64,000 nt of DNA from Pirellulimonas nuda (GCF_007750855.1 NZ_CP036291.1:2976001-3040000); one strand, 5' to 3'; counted from the stretch's first letter, positions 27,866 through 37,230 are shown. The notes: generated by a model from the sequence alone, not told the origin. Numbers and translations are program-made.

Positions 27866-30142
27866 ATGCCCATGCTTCGATCGGCTGCCGTTTTCGTGCT
27901 GCTGCCCGCAGCTCTCTTGCGGGGCGCAGACGACGCCAAGCATTGGGCGTTTGAGCCCCTTCGCGACCCTGCGCCGCCGACCACCTCGGGAGACGCTTGG
28001 TCGCGGACGGAAGTCGACCGCTTCCTCCGCGCCCGCCAGCTGGCGGCGGGGCTGACGCCCAACCCCGAGGCCGATCGCCGCACGCTGATCCGCCGCGCAA
28101 CCTACGACCTGCACGGGCTGCCTCCTACGCCCAAAGAGGTCGAGGCGTTCGTCTCCGACCCGGCGACCGACGCCTACGACCGGCTCATCGATCGCTTGCT
28201 CGCTAGCCCGCGATACGGCGAGCGGTGGGGTCGGCACTGGCTCGACCTCGCCCGCTACGGCGACAGCATGGGCTACCGCTACGACGACGACACACCCGGC
28301 GCTTACCACTACCGCGACTTCGTGATCCGCGCCCTCAACGCCGACATGCCCTACGACCGGTTCGTCGGCTGGCAGATCGCCGGCGACGAGCTGGCGCCGG
28401 GCGACCCCGACGCGCTGGCAGCCACGGGCCTGGCCGCGGTTGGCCCCAAGGAACGCATCGAGGGGACCAAGACCAACCGCCTCATCACGCGCTACGACGA
28501 GCTAGACGACATTGTCTCGACCGTCGGCTCGGGGATGCTCGGCCTGACCGTCGGCTGCGCCCGCTGCCACGACCACAAGAACGACCCGGTCACGCAGGCG
28601 GAGTACTACGGCCTGGTTGGCGTCTTCCTGAGCGGCGCGCGGGGCGAAAGAGAGCTGACAGACCGCGACGCAGCAAAGCAGCTCGCCACTTGGCGGACAC
28701 GCAGCGCGGAGCTGGACCACGCGCTGGCCGAGTGGGTGGAAATGAGTGGCCCCGAAGCGGCCCGGCTCGTCGCCGAGCAGCGGAGGTTAATCGAGCAGGA
28801 GTCGCTCGCGCTGCTGGAACAGATTCGGCCGAAGGGGCCGGCAGGCAAGAGTCTGACCGAGGCGCGTCTCCGCCAGATCATGATCAACCGCGGCGACAAG
28901 CTGCTCAGCAAGCAGGCCCAGCGGCGGTATTTGGAGATCGACGCTTTGCTGGGCGGAGGGCGGGCGCTGCTTGTGAGCCTGGCCGGCCCGCTCCGCGACG
29001 CGGCGCCCGTTGCAATGCGTGAGCGGCTCGACGGGCTGCTGGCCGAACACCGGGGGGCGATTGCCGCACAGCCCCCGGCCCCGCCGAAGGCGTTGGTGTA
29101 CGTCGATCAGTCTGCCCAGCCGACCCCGAGCCCGCTGATGGCGCGCGGCAGCATTGAGAACCCCGAGGCGCCGGTCCCGACAAACGCCTTCCTGCACGCC
29201 CTTACCGGCACGCAGTTCGTATCGTTGCAGCGACCCGCCGAGGCGAAGACCACCCACCAGCGTGCCGCCCTCGCGCACTGGATGACCGACGTCGATGCGG
29301 GCGGCGGCGCGTTGCTGGCCCGCGTGATGGCCAACCGGCTGTGGCACCACCATTTCGGTGAGGGACTGGTGCGCACCCCGAGCGACTTCGGCATCGCTGG
29401 CGATATGCCCGCTGCGCCCGAGCTGCTCGACTGGCTCGCCGGCGAGCTGGTCCGACGGCACTGGTCGCTCAAGGCGATGCACCGGCTCATCATGCAGAGC
29501 GCGGTCTACCGCCAGACCGGCCAACAATCGCCCGAGGCCGCCCGATCTGACCCCGAGAACCGCCTCTGGAGCCGCAAGCCCGCGGTGCGGCTGGAGTCCG
29601 AGGCGCTCCGCGACGCCATGCTGCTCATCGTGGGCAAGCTGAACGACGAGATGTACGGCCCCCCCGTCCGGCTGCCGATCCCCAAGGTAATGCAGCTCTC
29701 GATGGTCGCCAAACCCTACCCCAGCACTGCGCCCGAGAGCGTGCAGCTCTACCGCCGCACGGTCTACGCGTTCGTGAAACGGACCGTCCCCAACCCGCTG
29801 ACGCAAACCTTCGACGGCGCCGACCCCAGCGCGAGCTGCGGCTGCCGCATTCAGACCACCGTGGCGCCCCAGGCGCTGTTGCTGATGAACAACGAGTTCG
29901 TCCGCGACTGCGGCGCCCGACTCGCCGAGCGCGTGGTAAACGAAGTGGGCGCAGACCCGACAGCACAGCTCGACCGCGCCTACGAGCTAGCCCTCAACCG
30001 CCCACCGACCGTGGATGAGCGGGCCGAGTGCTTGGCGTTCCTCGAGCAACAGGCCGGTTTGCGGGAGGGAAAGCAGCAGGCGGCGCTGGCAGATATGTGT
30101 CAATTGCTGTTCGCGCTGAACGAGTTTCACTACATCGACTAG
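27866..30142 (+). CDS. DUF1549/DUF1553 (PSCyt2/PSD1) secreted protein
   Basis: A 758-residue planctomycete-specific exported protein. A signal peptide ('AAVFVLLPAALLRGAD') precedes the DUF1549 region ('DRFLRARQLAAGLTPNPEADRRTLIRRATYDLHGLPPTPKEV', 'RYGERWGRHWLDLARYGDSMGY'). A heme-like C-A-R-C-H motif lies near residue 231 ('CARCHDHKNDPV'), and the C-terminal DUF1553 region contains 'VMANRLWHHHFGEGLVRTPSDFG' and 'VAPQALLLMNNEFV'. No N-terminal cytochrome c (PSCyt1) domain precedes it. The biochemical role is unproven; the family is almost always paired with DUF1501, as here, and is often linked to sulfatases and glycan use. Confidence 0.9.
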   Translation: MPMLRSAAVFVLLPAALLRGADDAKHWAFEPLRDPAPPTTSGDAWSRTEVDRFLRARQLAAGLTPNPEADRRTLIRRATYDLHGLPPTPKEVEAFVSDPATDAYDRLIDRLLASPRYGERWGRHWLDLARYGDSMGYRYDDDTPGAYHYRDFVIRALNADMPYDRFVGWQIAGDELAPGDPDALAATGLAAVGPKERIEGTKTNRLITRYDELDDIVSTVGSGMLGLTVGCARCHDHKNDPVTQAEYYGLVGVFLSGARGERELTDRDAAKQLATWRTRSAELDHALAEWVEMSGPEAARLVAEQRRLIEQESLALLEQIRPKGPAGKSLTEARLRQIMINRGDKLLSKQAQRRYLEIDALLGGGRALLVSLAGPLRDAAPVAMRERLDGLLAEHRGAIAAQPPAPPKALVYVDQSAQPTPSPLMARGSIENPEAPVPTNAFLHALTGTQFVSLQRPAEAKTTHQRAALAHWMTDVDAGGGALLARVMANRLWHHHFGEGLVRTPSDFGIAGDMPAAPELLDWLAGELVRRHWSLKAMHRLIMQSAVYRQTGQQSPEAARSDPENRLWSRKPAVRLESEALRDAMLLIVGKLNDEMYGPPVRLPIPKVMQLSMVAKPYPSTAPESVQLYRRTVYAFVKRTVPNPLTQTFDGADPSASCGCRIQTTVAPQALLLMNNEFVRDCGARLAERVVNEVGADPTAQLDRAYELALNRPPTVDERAECLAFLEQQAGLREGKQQAALADMCQLLFALNEFHYID

Positions 30143-30149
30143 GAAGAAA

Positions 30150-30233
30150 ACCCAACCAAAAAGGACGCCAAGAAGCACGAAGGAAAAGGAAGCACCAGTG
30201 CGTCCTCCGTGCGCCGTGGCGTCCTTGGTGGTT
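30150..30233. repeat. Imperfect palindrome between DUF1549 and DUF1501 genes
   Basis: AAGGACGCCA (30161-30170) pairs with TGGCGTCCTT (30217-30226), with partly matching flanks on the inner side (GCACGAAGGA / TCCGTGC). The whole could fold into a long hairpin in the intergenic mRNA or be a dispersed palindromic element. Confidence 0.6.
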
Positions 30234-30262
30234 TGCCTACTCTTCATCCGACGATTTCAATC

Positions 30263-31669
30263 ATGCCCAACCTCTGCAACTCTGGCCAATCTTCGTTCCT
30301 ATCGCGGCGCGACATGCTGCGCGGCGCCGGCATGGGGCTGGGGGCGCTCGCGCTGGCCGACTTGATGGGGGGAGGGGCGTCTGCTTCGACCGTCGCTAAC
30401 CCCGCTCGGGCCAAGCCGACCCGCACCGCTCCCAAGGCGAAGTCGATCATCTGGCTCTTCCAGGAAGGGGGGCCGAGCGCGTTCGACCTGTTCGACCCCA
30501 AGCCCATGCTCACTCGCCGCGCCGGCCAGCAACTGCCGGGGGTCGATCCCTTCTTCGGCAGCCCCGGGCCGCTGATGAAGTCGCCCTACAAGTTCGCGCA
30601 GTACGGAGAATCGGGGGCGTGGGTCTCCGACGTGATGCCGGAGATCACGGCTTGCGTCGATGACATTGCGTTTATTAAGAGCATGCACTGTGAGTCGAAC
30701 AGCCACGCCCCGGCGATGTACCAGATGAACACCGGGTACGCCCGTCCCGGGTTCCCGAGCGCGGGCGCCTGGGTCACCTACGGGCTGGGCTCGGAGAACA
30801 CAGACCTGCCCGGCTTTGTGGTGCTACCCAAGCAAGTTGGCTCGAAGGGGGGCGCGCTGAACTGGGGCGCCGGGTTCCTCCCCAGCGCGTTCCAGGGGAC
30901 TACCTTCCGTGGCGGGGGCCAACCAATCCTTAACCTCCGCCGCCCCGCCGATCTTTCCGACGCTCAGCAACGCGCCCAACTCGACCTGGCGCTGCGGCTC
31001 AACCAGCAGCACCTGGAAGCCCACCCGGCGGAGCGCGACCTCGAGGCCCGCATCGCCAGCTTCGAGCTGGCGTACCGTATGCAGTTCGAGGCGGCCCGCG
31101 CCGTTGATCTGAGCGAGGAGACCACGGCCACCAAGCAGATGTACGGTATGGAAGAAGAACCGACCCGCGACTACGGCCAGAAGCTGCTGCTGGCCCGCCG
31201 GCTGGTGGAGCGTGGCGTGCGGTTCGTGCAGGCCTACCCTGCGGACCACTGGGACGCCCACGACAATCTCAGAAAGAACCACGACGAGCTGGCGCGGATG
31301 ACGGACAAGCCGGTCGCGGCGCTGCTGAAGGACCTCAAGCAGCGAGGCCTACTCGAAACAACGCTGGTGGTTTGGGGGGGAGAGTTCGGCCGGCTGCCCG
31401 TTTCTCAAAAAGGGGTCGGTCGCGACCACAACCCGTACGGATTCCTGGTCTGGATGGCCGGCGGCGGCGTCCTTGGGGGGACCAGCGTGGGGGAGACCGA
31501 CGACTTCGGCTACCACGTCGCCCAGCACCCCGTCAGCGTCCCCGACCTGCACGCCACGGTCTTGCACCTGATGGGGATCCAGCACGAACGCCTGACCTAC
31601 CACCACAGCGGACGCAATTTCCGCCTGACCGACGTGTCAGGCGAGGTCATCACGCCGATCCTGGCGTAG
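30263..31669 (+). CDS. DUF1501 protein with Tat signal
   Basis: A 468-residue exported protein. The N-terminus carries a twin-arginine signal ('SRRDMLRGAGMGLGALALADLM') and the body matches DUF1501, a family with an alkaline-phosphatase/sulfatase-like fold: 'IWLFQEGGPSAFDLFDPKP', 'SNSHAPAMYQMNTGYARPGFPSAGAWVTYGLGS', 'VWGGEFGRLPVSQ', 'GRDHNPYGFLVWMAGGG'. I chose the ATG at 30263 because it puts the Tat motif near the start. It follows the DUF1549 gene by 120 bp on the same strand and probably acts with it. Substrate unknown. Confidence 0.9.
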   Translation: MPNLCNSGQSSFLSRRDMLRGAGMGLGALALADLMGGGASASTVANPARAKPTRTAPKAKSIIWLFQEGGPSAFDLFDPKPMLTRRAGQQLPGVDPFFGSPGPLMKSPYKFAQYGESGAWVSDVMPEITACVDDIAFIKSMHCESNSHAPAMYQMNTGYARPGFPSAGAWVTYGLGSENTDLPGFVVLPKQVGSKGGALNWGAGFLPSAFQGTTFRGGGQPILNLRRPADLSDAQQRAQLDLALRLNQQHLEAHPAERDLEARIASFELAYRMQFEAARAVDLSEETTATKQMYGMEEEPTRDYGQKLLLARRLVERGVRFVQAYPADHWDAHDNLRKNHDELARMTDKPVAALLKDLKQRGLLETTLVVWGGEFGRLPVSQKGVGRDHNPYGFLVWMAGGGVLGGTSVGETDDFGYHVAQHPVSVPDLHATVLHLMGIQHERLTYHHSGRNFRLTDVSGEVITPILA

Positions 31670-32211
31670 TGGCCGCCGGGCGGGGCAAGAACGCATAGAG
31701 CAGCAACAGAAGCGTCAGCGTGATGGCTCGCGTCATCCGAGTTGTCGCGGGAAGTGGTTCGATGAGCCGAGGGAGTGGTCGCCTCTGCGACAGACGCTCC
31801 GAGGGCCCCGGTAGTTACCTCGCTGCCTAAGAATCCAGGACAGGGAGTTGAGCAGTAGAGACATCATGCTGGGCTCCAGCCGATGCGGTCGGCGGGGGCC
31901 CTGACGGGCGGGGCCTGCCGGTCGCGGTGAGTGGACCTGGGCTGCGAAGAGCTGCTCGATGACACCAGGATCTTGTGGGCGCCGCTTCGGTCACCTGCGC
32001 CCACAGCGCGCTGCGCGCCCCCAGGCGCGTTGGGCCGCCCTAGCGCCCTCCCCGCCCCGCTAGGGCCCAGGTGCGCCACAGCGGGCGCGTGGGGGGCCCC
32101 TGGCGAGTGCCTGGGGAGGCCCGTCTCTCCGTCGACGCCAAGCCGCTGGCTAGTTAGCGCCCCAAACGCCGGCAGTTGCCCCGAAGAGGCGCACATCCCG
32201 GGCGTGCCGGC
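31670..32211. other. Intergenic region with third GC-rich repeat
   Basis: No gene recognised. It lies between the ends of the rightward DUF1501 and leftward MDR genes. Confidence 0.4.
31985..32112. repeat. GC-rich dispersed repeat, copy 3
   Basis: The longest copy: GCGCCCACAGCGCGCTG, GGGCCGCCCTAGCGCCC, CTAGGGCCCAGGTGCGCC and GGGCGCGTGGGGGGCCCC in order. Confidence 0.65.
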
Positions 32212-33264
32212 TCATCCCCAATCCACGCTCGATCCATTGGGCGTGATCAGCACCTTCCCATCCGTCATATTCTGGACGTAGTGCTCGAGCCCCTCGACGG
32301 CGCCATCGAGTCCTACGCGGCGCTGGACCTGGGTGCCAATCCGCCCCTCGATGATTAGCTTCTGCACCCGCCCCGCGGCACGGAGGATCCCCAGGGCGCC
32401 CTGCTGCTTCAGCCAGGCCCCCAGGAAGAAACCCCGCAGCTGCTTGTCCTCGAAGATCAGCCCCAGCGGGTCCACGCCCCCGCACGCCGTCTCGGAGAGC
32501 CCGCCGTAGACGTAGGCCGTCGCTCCACGCGGCATGGCGTTGAGCACTATGCCCGTTAGGTCCCCCGCTACGGCTTCGAACGCAGCAGTTGCCTTGAGCC
32601 GGGCGCATAGGGACGTCAGCTGCGCTACGAAGTCCGGGCCCGACGAATTGAGTACGTGCTCGGCGCCCTCCTTTCGGAGCAGCTCTACCTGGGCGTCGCG
32701 GCGGACCACCGAGATCAGCGGATACCCCGCCTCTTTTGCCAAGCGGACGATCATCCTCCCTACCTGGCTCGCCCCGGCGGTCTGCACCGCCGCGGCGTGG
32801 CCCTCCTTGCGTGCCGTAGCGAGCAGCCCGACCGCGGTCAGCGGGTTGATGATCAGCGTGGCGCCCTGCTCCAGGGTGAGCCCCTGCTTGAGGGGAATGC
32901 ACTCCGCGGCGTTGGCGACCATATACTGGGCCCAGGCGCCGTCACGGTCGTCCTGGTTGCCGCACGCCACACGCTTGCCTTGCAGCCACCAAGCAAGCAG
33001 CCCCCCGCCGCTGGCGACCACGGTCCCGGAACCCTCCCAGCCGGGCACGGTTGGCAGCGTCTTGCTGGTCCCGTACTTGCCCTGCAAGAAGAGCAGGTCC
33101 GACGGGTTGCAGGGGGAGGCGTCCATCTTCACCAGCACTTGGCCGTGGGCCGGCTTGGAGGTGGCTCGCTGGACCACCTTTAGCGAGCGGACCGCTTCGA
33201 GCACATCCTCGTGGTGGGCTTCCAGCAGGAGGGCCTGCATCTGAGTGGGGATCGGGTGGCTCAT
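32212..33264 (-). CDS. MDR-family quinone/enoyl reductase-like oxidoreductase
   Basis: A 350-residue NAD(P)H-dependent medium-chain reductase. It has a GroES-like N-terminal half ('MDASPCNPSDLLFLQGKYG', 'VPGWEGSGTVVASGGG') and a Rossmann half ('LIINPLTAVGLL', 'VQTAGASQVGRMIVRLAKEAGYPLISVVRR'). The catalytic zinc ligands of alcohol dehydrogenases are absent, which places it with quinone oxidoreductase/2-enoyl reductase-like members. It is monocistronic and close to the left border of the repeat-rich island. Substrate unknown. Confidence 0.8.
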   Translation of the reverse strand: MSHPIPTQMQALLLEAHHEDVLEAVRSLKVVQRATSKPAHGQVLVKMDASPCNPSDLLFLQGKYGTSKTLPTVPGWEGSGTVVASGGGLLAWWLQGKRVACGNQDDRDGAWAQYMVANAAECIPLKQGLTLEQGATLIINPLTAVGLLATARKEGHAAAVQTAGASQVGRMIVRLAKEAGYPLISVVRRDAQVELLRKEGAEHVLNSSGPDFVAQLTSLCARLKATAAFEAVAGDLTGIVLNAMPRGATAYVYGGLSETACGGVDPLGLIFEDKQLRGFFLGAWLKQQGALGILRAAGRVQKLIIEGRIGTQVQRRVGLDGAVEGLEHYVQNMTDGKVLITPNGSSVDWG

Positions 33265-33847
33265 GTGCTGCCTCGGGTTGCTCAGGTTGGCGCCGCCCCT
33301 CGTTGAGGCCGATAGGATGACTGGGCTTGGCTGTGCATACCCTACCAGAAGGGTGACCCCACGGACCGAACAGCACAGTACCTGTCCCGCAGCGCGTCAG
33401 GCCGCGGGCCGCTGTCCACGAATGCTGTGCCTAGGACGCGCAGGAAGTAGGGCCGACCGTATGCTCCCACCCAGACCACGACCGCCCGCCTCAGGCTAGC
33501 GGAGGGGGGCCATGGAACGTGCGTCGTTGCGTCGCATCGCTCCACACGCGAGCCAGCGGCACGGCTCTGGCAGGTTGGGCCCTTTGCAGCCGGTCGACGC
33601 TATGCGTCTGTGGGCTGGATTGGGCCCCTTGGGCCCGGGGGTCGCTGCCTCTGCCAGACCTGCGGCGCTGAGCAGCCCCGGGCGAGCGTGGGCAACCGCC
33701 ATCGCCTTGAGCCCATCCTTGGGCGAGACGAGCGGTCGGTGCGGCGATGAATGGCCCCCGCCGTCCCCTCCTCGGTGCGTCGGCGCAACTACGGAGGTCT
33801 CCAGCACCGCTGCGGCTTATGGTCGGAAGCACCCCCCAACCGGATGG
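33265..33847. other. Intergenic stretch at the island border
   Basis: No supported gene. The sequence contains long GC-rich words (GGGCCCCTTGGGCCC at about 33622) and leads into the first partial copy of the island repeat. Confidence 0.4.
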
Positions 33848-34056
33848 TCCGACTCCGGCCACCTGACGGGAGCCGGAACTGAGGGAGGTGATGTCCACCG
33901 CTGCGACTTGGCTGAGCCTCCACGCCGTTTCTGCATAAGCAGCGGCCCGGTCGGATCGTCAGGCGGGAAAGCTTGCGGACGACTGGCGTTACGGCGACAA
34001 TGAGCGTGCCTGCTTATTGGGTTAGGCAGAATTGTTTCTGTACATTTATTGTTATG
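33848..34056 (+). repeat. Island repeat, copy 1 (3' half)
   Basis: Shares GAGGGAGGTGATGTCCACCG, GGTCGGATCGTCAGGCGG, GTTACGGCGACAATGAGCGT and GGGTTAGGC with the copies at 57.6 and 59.7 kb, and ends with the same TTTCTGTACATTTATTGTT-like tail 24 bases before a small gene. Confidence 0.8.
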
Positions 34057-34079
34057 CATCTAAGCCAGAGATTACACCA

Positions 34080-34385
34080 ATGGCAAAATGGCAATACATG
34101 ACGCTGATCTACGGCGCTAACTCCATCAAGCACGGCCGTCGCTGGGCGATCGTTGCCACCGACGCAACATCTGAATGCAAACAGGTTGGCCAAGCCGAAA
34201 AAGGGCGCTTTTTTGGCCAGATCTGGCAGGCGATGAGACTACTCGAAACGGCGATTGAAGAACTAGACGCCGGTGGCTGGGAACTTGTATCAACGTCCTT
34301 CTCAGGCACATTTGGCTTTTACGGTACGGCAGTTTTGCGCCGACCAAGAACGGAAGTCGCGACGAACGCTAAGTCGCAGGGATGA
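34080..34385 (+). CDS. Small cassette protein, DUF4177-like
   Basis: 101 residues, starting at the ATG in 'ACCAATGGCAAAATGG'. The sequence 'KWQYMTLIYGAN', 'LLETAIEELDAGGWELVSTSFSG' resembles DUF4177, short proteins with a beta-strand plus 'GWELV' motif and no known activity. It follows a repeat copy ending in GTTAGGC (34021-34027) and precedes an attC-like site, so it has the layout of an integron gene cassette. GC content is lower than the chromosomal genes to the left, consistent with transfer. Confidence 0.55.
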   Translation: MAKWQYMTLIYGANSIKHGRRWAIVATDATSECKQVGQAEKGRFFGQIWQAMRLLETAIEELDAGGWELVSTSFSGTFGFYGTAVLRRPRTEVATNAKSQG

Positions 34386-34559
34386 TTTCGTAATCGTGGA
34401 CGGCCCAAAGAAGCTTGACTGCGAAATGCCCCTCGCCCTATGTATGGCCTTGCGTTTGTCGCCTGTTGCTTTTGGCTATCCCGAACTGTTGTGGCGTCGA
34501 TCGACCTATGTACAATCCGATACCGCAACGCGGATCCCGCATCGGCACACGAAGAAAAT

Positions 34560-34689
34560 GCATAACAAATCGGTGAACCGGAGTTGGCTCGTCTTTCGGT
34601 TTTTCAACGTCGTTTCCTTCGTTTAAAATCTCCGGTGTGCCAACATTGACTCCGTTGGTCCACCAACCCGGTTTCCTCAGACGTTAGAC
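34560..34689 (+). other. attC-like site 1
   Basis: It begins CATAACAAATCGG and ends TCAGACGTTAGACC. ATAAC (34562-34566) and GTTAG (34683-34687) stand in the positions of the complementary outer core boxes; inner segments CGGTGAACCGG and CCCGGTTTCC can pair in part. Confidence 0.5.
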
Positions 34690-34693
34690 CACC

Positions 34694-34993
34694 TTGGCAA
34701 AGAGCTACTTACAAGACGACTTTCTTCGGGTTTTTGCGGCAGGCCACAAAGTCGCCGCCAAGCGTCTCTTGAGAAGACTCGCTGAAGCAGGACTGCCATC
34801 GGAGATTCAAAGTCAGGCCGAAGCGATCGTCCACGACGAACTTCGAGGACTTTATCACGGTAGTCTCGTCGTCTTCGATGGTGGCAGTAGTTTGGCCGAC
34901 GAAGGATTGATCAAGATCGTGGACGATGAGGGAGTACCCTTCATCAGCTACTTGCACGAAATCTGTTTACCAGCCTACGACGAAGTGGTCTAA
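34694..34993 (+). CDS. Small cassette protein, unknown function
   Basis: 99 residues from a TTG start five bases after the GTTAG core of the preceding attC-like site. The central part 'HDELRGLYHGSLVVFDGGSSLADEGLIKIVDDEGVPF' is a regular soluble alpha/beta pattern, recalling short hypothetical proteins seen in planctomycete cassettes. No signal peptide or membrane segment. The stop codon TAA lies within the next attC-like site, the usual tight packing of cassettes. Confidence 0.55.
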   Translation: MAKSYLQDDFLRVFAAGHKVAAKRLLRRLAEAGLPSEIQSQAEAIVHDELRGLYHGSLVVFDGGSSLADEGLIKIVDDEGVPFISYLHEICLPAYDEVV

Positions 34994-35096
34994 CCACCGG
35001 CTGCAGTTGACCGGCTGCGCCCGCGATATGATGTTGTTGTCGGTTTGGAGCCTGCTCTCCGCGGGCGGCCGGCAGCTGAGCCTTTTACGTTAGCCA
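34988..35096 (+). other. attC-like site 2
   Basis: TCTAAC...ACGTTAGCC outer boxes enclose CTGCAGTTGACCGGC and GCCGGCAGCTGAGCC, which pair imperfectly as attC arms do. The site at 60.6 kb is nearly the same sequence. Confidence 0.65.
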
Positions 35097-35329
35097 ATCA
35101 GACATTTGAGTGCCGCCGAACTAGCAATCCTGAATCGCGTAAACGCCGACAACTGGGCGGCGTTGTACCGTTGCCGGTGGTCACAACCCGATGCCCAGGA
35201 ACTGGTTCCGCAGTTGCAAAAGTTGCTCGAAAGCGAGGACCCTCTGATAACGAACGAGTGTCCTGCCTCAGTCGGAACTGGACATCCTCTGCGTAGTGGT
35301 TAGCGTAACACTAACCGCAGGAGGATTCT

Positions 35330-35665
35330 ATGAAAGGGGTGACAACGGGTTCAGGCAAGCGAGAGCGGCGTCACTTCACCGGCGCCCAGAAGGGGGCGAT
35401 CGTCAAGGCGCACTTGGTAGACGGGGTGGCGATCTCGGAGCTTTGCGACAAGCACGGCATCCAGCCGACGCAGTTCTACCTCTGGCAGAAGCAGCTGTTC
35501 GAGAACTGTGGCGTGGCGTTCGAGCGTAAGGCCAAGCCGGGCCGCAAGTCGCCCGAGCAGCAGAAGATCGAGCAGCTGCGGGCCAAGCTAATCGACAAGA
35601 ACGAGGTGATCGCGGAGCTGATGGAGGAGAACGTCAAGGCAAAAAAAGCCAATGGGGAACTCTGA
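35330..35665 (+). CDS. IS3-family OrfA
   Basis: 111 residues. The N-terminal helix-turn-helix ('HFTGAQKGAIVKAHLVDGVAISELCDKHGIQPTQFYLWQKQLF') binds the terminal repeats, and a C-terminal Leu-zipper-like coiled coil ('IEQLRAKLIDKNEVIAELMEENV') serves oligomerisation. An AGGAGG ribosome-binding site precedes the ATG. The end of the gene overlaps the -1 frameshift signal that yields the OrfAB transposase. Confidence 0.9.
   Translation: MKGVTTGSGKRERRHFTGAQKGAIVKAHLVDGVAISELCDKHGIQPTQFYLWQKQLFENCGVAFERKAKPGRKSPEQQKIEQLRAKLIDKNEVIAELMEENVKAKKANGEL
35641..35648 (+). promoter_or_regulatory. Slippery A7G frameshift site
   Basis: AAAAAAAG spans the in-frame AAA AAA codons of OrfA. A one-base backward slip continues in the orfB frame as 'KKSQWGTLTGKW' without a stop. 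This is the classical programmed -1 frameshift of IS3 elements. Confidence 0.85.
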
Positions 35666-35700
35666 CAGGGAAGTGGGTTCCCCACGACACACGCGACGAG

Positions 35701-36636
35701 GTGGTCGATTACGTCCGGAAGTGGAGCACGCGCACCGAGCTCCCCGCGACGAAGTTGGTCCGCTGGATCGGGCTGGGCACGAGCAAGTTCTACGACTGGA
35801 GGCAGCGTTACGGCAAGGCGAACGAGCACAACGCGCTCGTGCCGCGCGACCACTGGCTCCAGGCGTGGGAGAAGGACGCGATCCTGGCCTTCCACGCCGA
35901 GCACCCGCTGGAAGGGTACCGCCGCTTGACCTACCTGATGATGGACCAAGACGTGGTGGCGGTGAGCCCGGCGACGGTCTACCGCGTGCTCAAGGCGCAC
36001 GGCTGCTTCGAACGGTGGAACCGGCCCGCGAGCGGCAAGGGGACGGGATTCCAGCAGCCTTTAGCGCCCCACGAGCACTGGCACTGCGACATCAGCTACG
36101 TGAACATCTGCGGGACGTTCTACTACCTGATCAGCGTGCTCGACGGCGCCAGCCGCTTCCTGGTGCATTGGGAGCTGCGGGAGAGCATGACCGAGGCCGA
36201 CGTCGAGCTCACGCTGCTGCGTGCCAGAGAGGCGTTCCCCGCGGCGAAGCCGCGGGTCATCACCGACAACGGGCCGCAGTTCGTCGCCAAGGACTTCAAG
36301 GAGTTCATCCGCATCAGCGGCATGACGCACGTGAGAACCTCGCCGTACTATCCTCAGAGTAACGGGAAGATCGAGCGTTGGCACGGGACTCTCAAGCAGG
36401 ACTGCATCCGGCCGAACGTTCCGCTGTCGCTGGAAGAAGCCCGCGAGCTTGTTGGGCGCTTCGTCGATGAGTACAACGGCGAACGGCTGCACAGCGCCTT
36501 GGGCTACGTCACGCCGGCCGACCAGCTGGCGGGCCGCGCCAAAGCGATCTTCGCCGAGCGCGACCGCAAGCTCGAAGCGGCGCGCGAACGTCGCGCCCGC
36601 AGCCGACAGGCGCAGCGGAAAGAGTCCGCCGCATGA
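35701..36636 (+). CDS. IS3-family OrfB (DDE integrase domain)
   Basis: About 311 residues from a GTG, although the functional product is probably the OrfAB fusion made by -1 frameshifting at 35641. The rve-type DDE domain shows the three acidic residues in 'HCDISYVN', 'VITDNGPQF' and 'GKIERWHGTLK', and the C-terminus has 'YNGERLHSALGYVTPAD'. It reads complete with no stops. Confidence 0.9.
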   Translation: MVDYVRKWSTRTELPATKLVRWIGLGTSKFYDWRQRYGKANEHNALVPRDHWLQAWEKDAILAFHAEHPLEGYRRLTYLMMDQDVVAVSPATVYRVLKAHGCFERWNRPASGKGTGFQQPLAPHEHWHCDISYVNICGTFYYLISVLDGASRFLVHWELRESMTEADVELTLLRAREAFPAAKPRVITDNGPQFVAKDFKEFIRISGMTHVRTSPYYPQSNGKIERWHGTLKQDCIRPNVPLSLEEARELVGRFVDEYNGERLHSALGYVTPADQLAGRAKAIFAERDRKLEAARERRARSRQAQRKESAA

Positions 36637-37230
36637 AGAAAGAACAGGAGGAGAGGCTAGCCGGGAGGTCCAGGAGGATGGCAATGAATGCCTCCTGGTC
36701 TGCGTGAACGCAAAGAAAAATGCCGGCGCTAGCCGCCCGTCAATCTTACTTCTATCGCTAACACGTTACGCTCGGGATTCCAGTTCACGGTGAACCAGGA
36801 CACGAGGCCTTGCGTGCCCTGTTGCGCATCGGAACGCCGGCTGTATCCGCTGCTCCTGAAGTCGCAATGCTTACTCGTTCTCAGAACCCGATGACAAAAC
36901 ATTTGGCTGTGCTGACGCTTGGGCCAATTGCACATAACGTCCCATCCCTCTGCGTTGAACCACTCGCATTGGCGTTGGTTGACCCGTTGTGTTGTCGAGA
37001 CGCAATGCGATCGCTCGCCTTCATTGGGCCGAAGGCAATCGGTGCGATCGACCGGGTACTCCACAAATTCAGCGACTCGGACGCGAAGATCCGAAAGGCG
37101 GCGGTAGTGACGGCAACCGCAATTGATGCCACAAATCCGGCCGTGGCCGAGTTGATCGACAACGCATTCTCGGACAGAAGTAAAATCGTTCGCGACGCTG
37201 CAGCCAAGCTTAAACAGAAGGTAAATATTG

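Larger units (their letters stand above)
35259..36802 (+). mobile_element. IS3-family insertion sequence, apparently complete
   Basis: 1,544 bp with terminal inverted repeats: the left end begins TGTCCTGCCTCAGTCGGAAC, and the right end read inward begins TGTCCTGGTTCACCGTGAAC, both continuing TGGA. CGAG flanks it on both sides (35255-35258 and 36803-36806) as a 4-bp target duplication. It contains orfA and orfB with a frameshift signal and sits inside a HEAT-repeat gene. The intact ends and ORFs suggest a recent insertion. Confidence 0.9.

Noticed and set aside
33491-33898. Leftward ORF starting in the island repeat
   Set aside because: Similar short frames occur in several repeat copies in differing phases, so the openness comes from base composition rather than coding.
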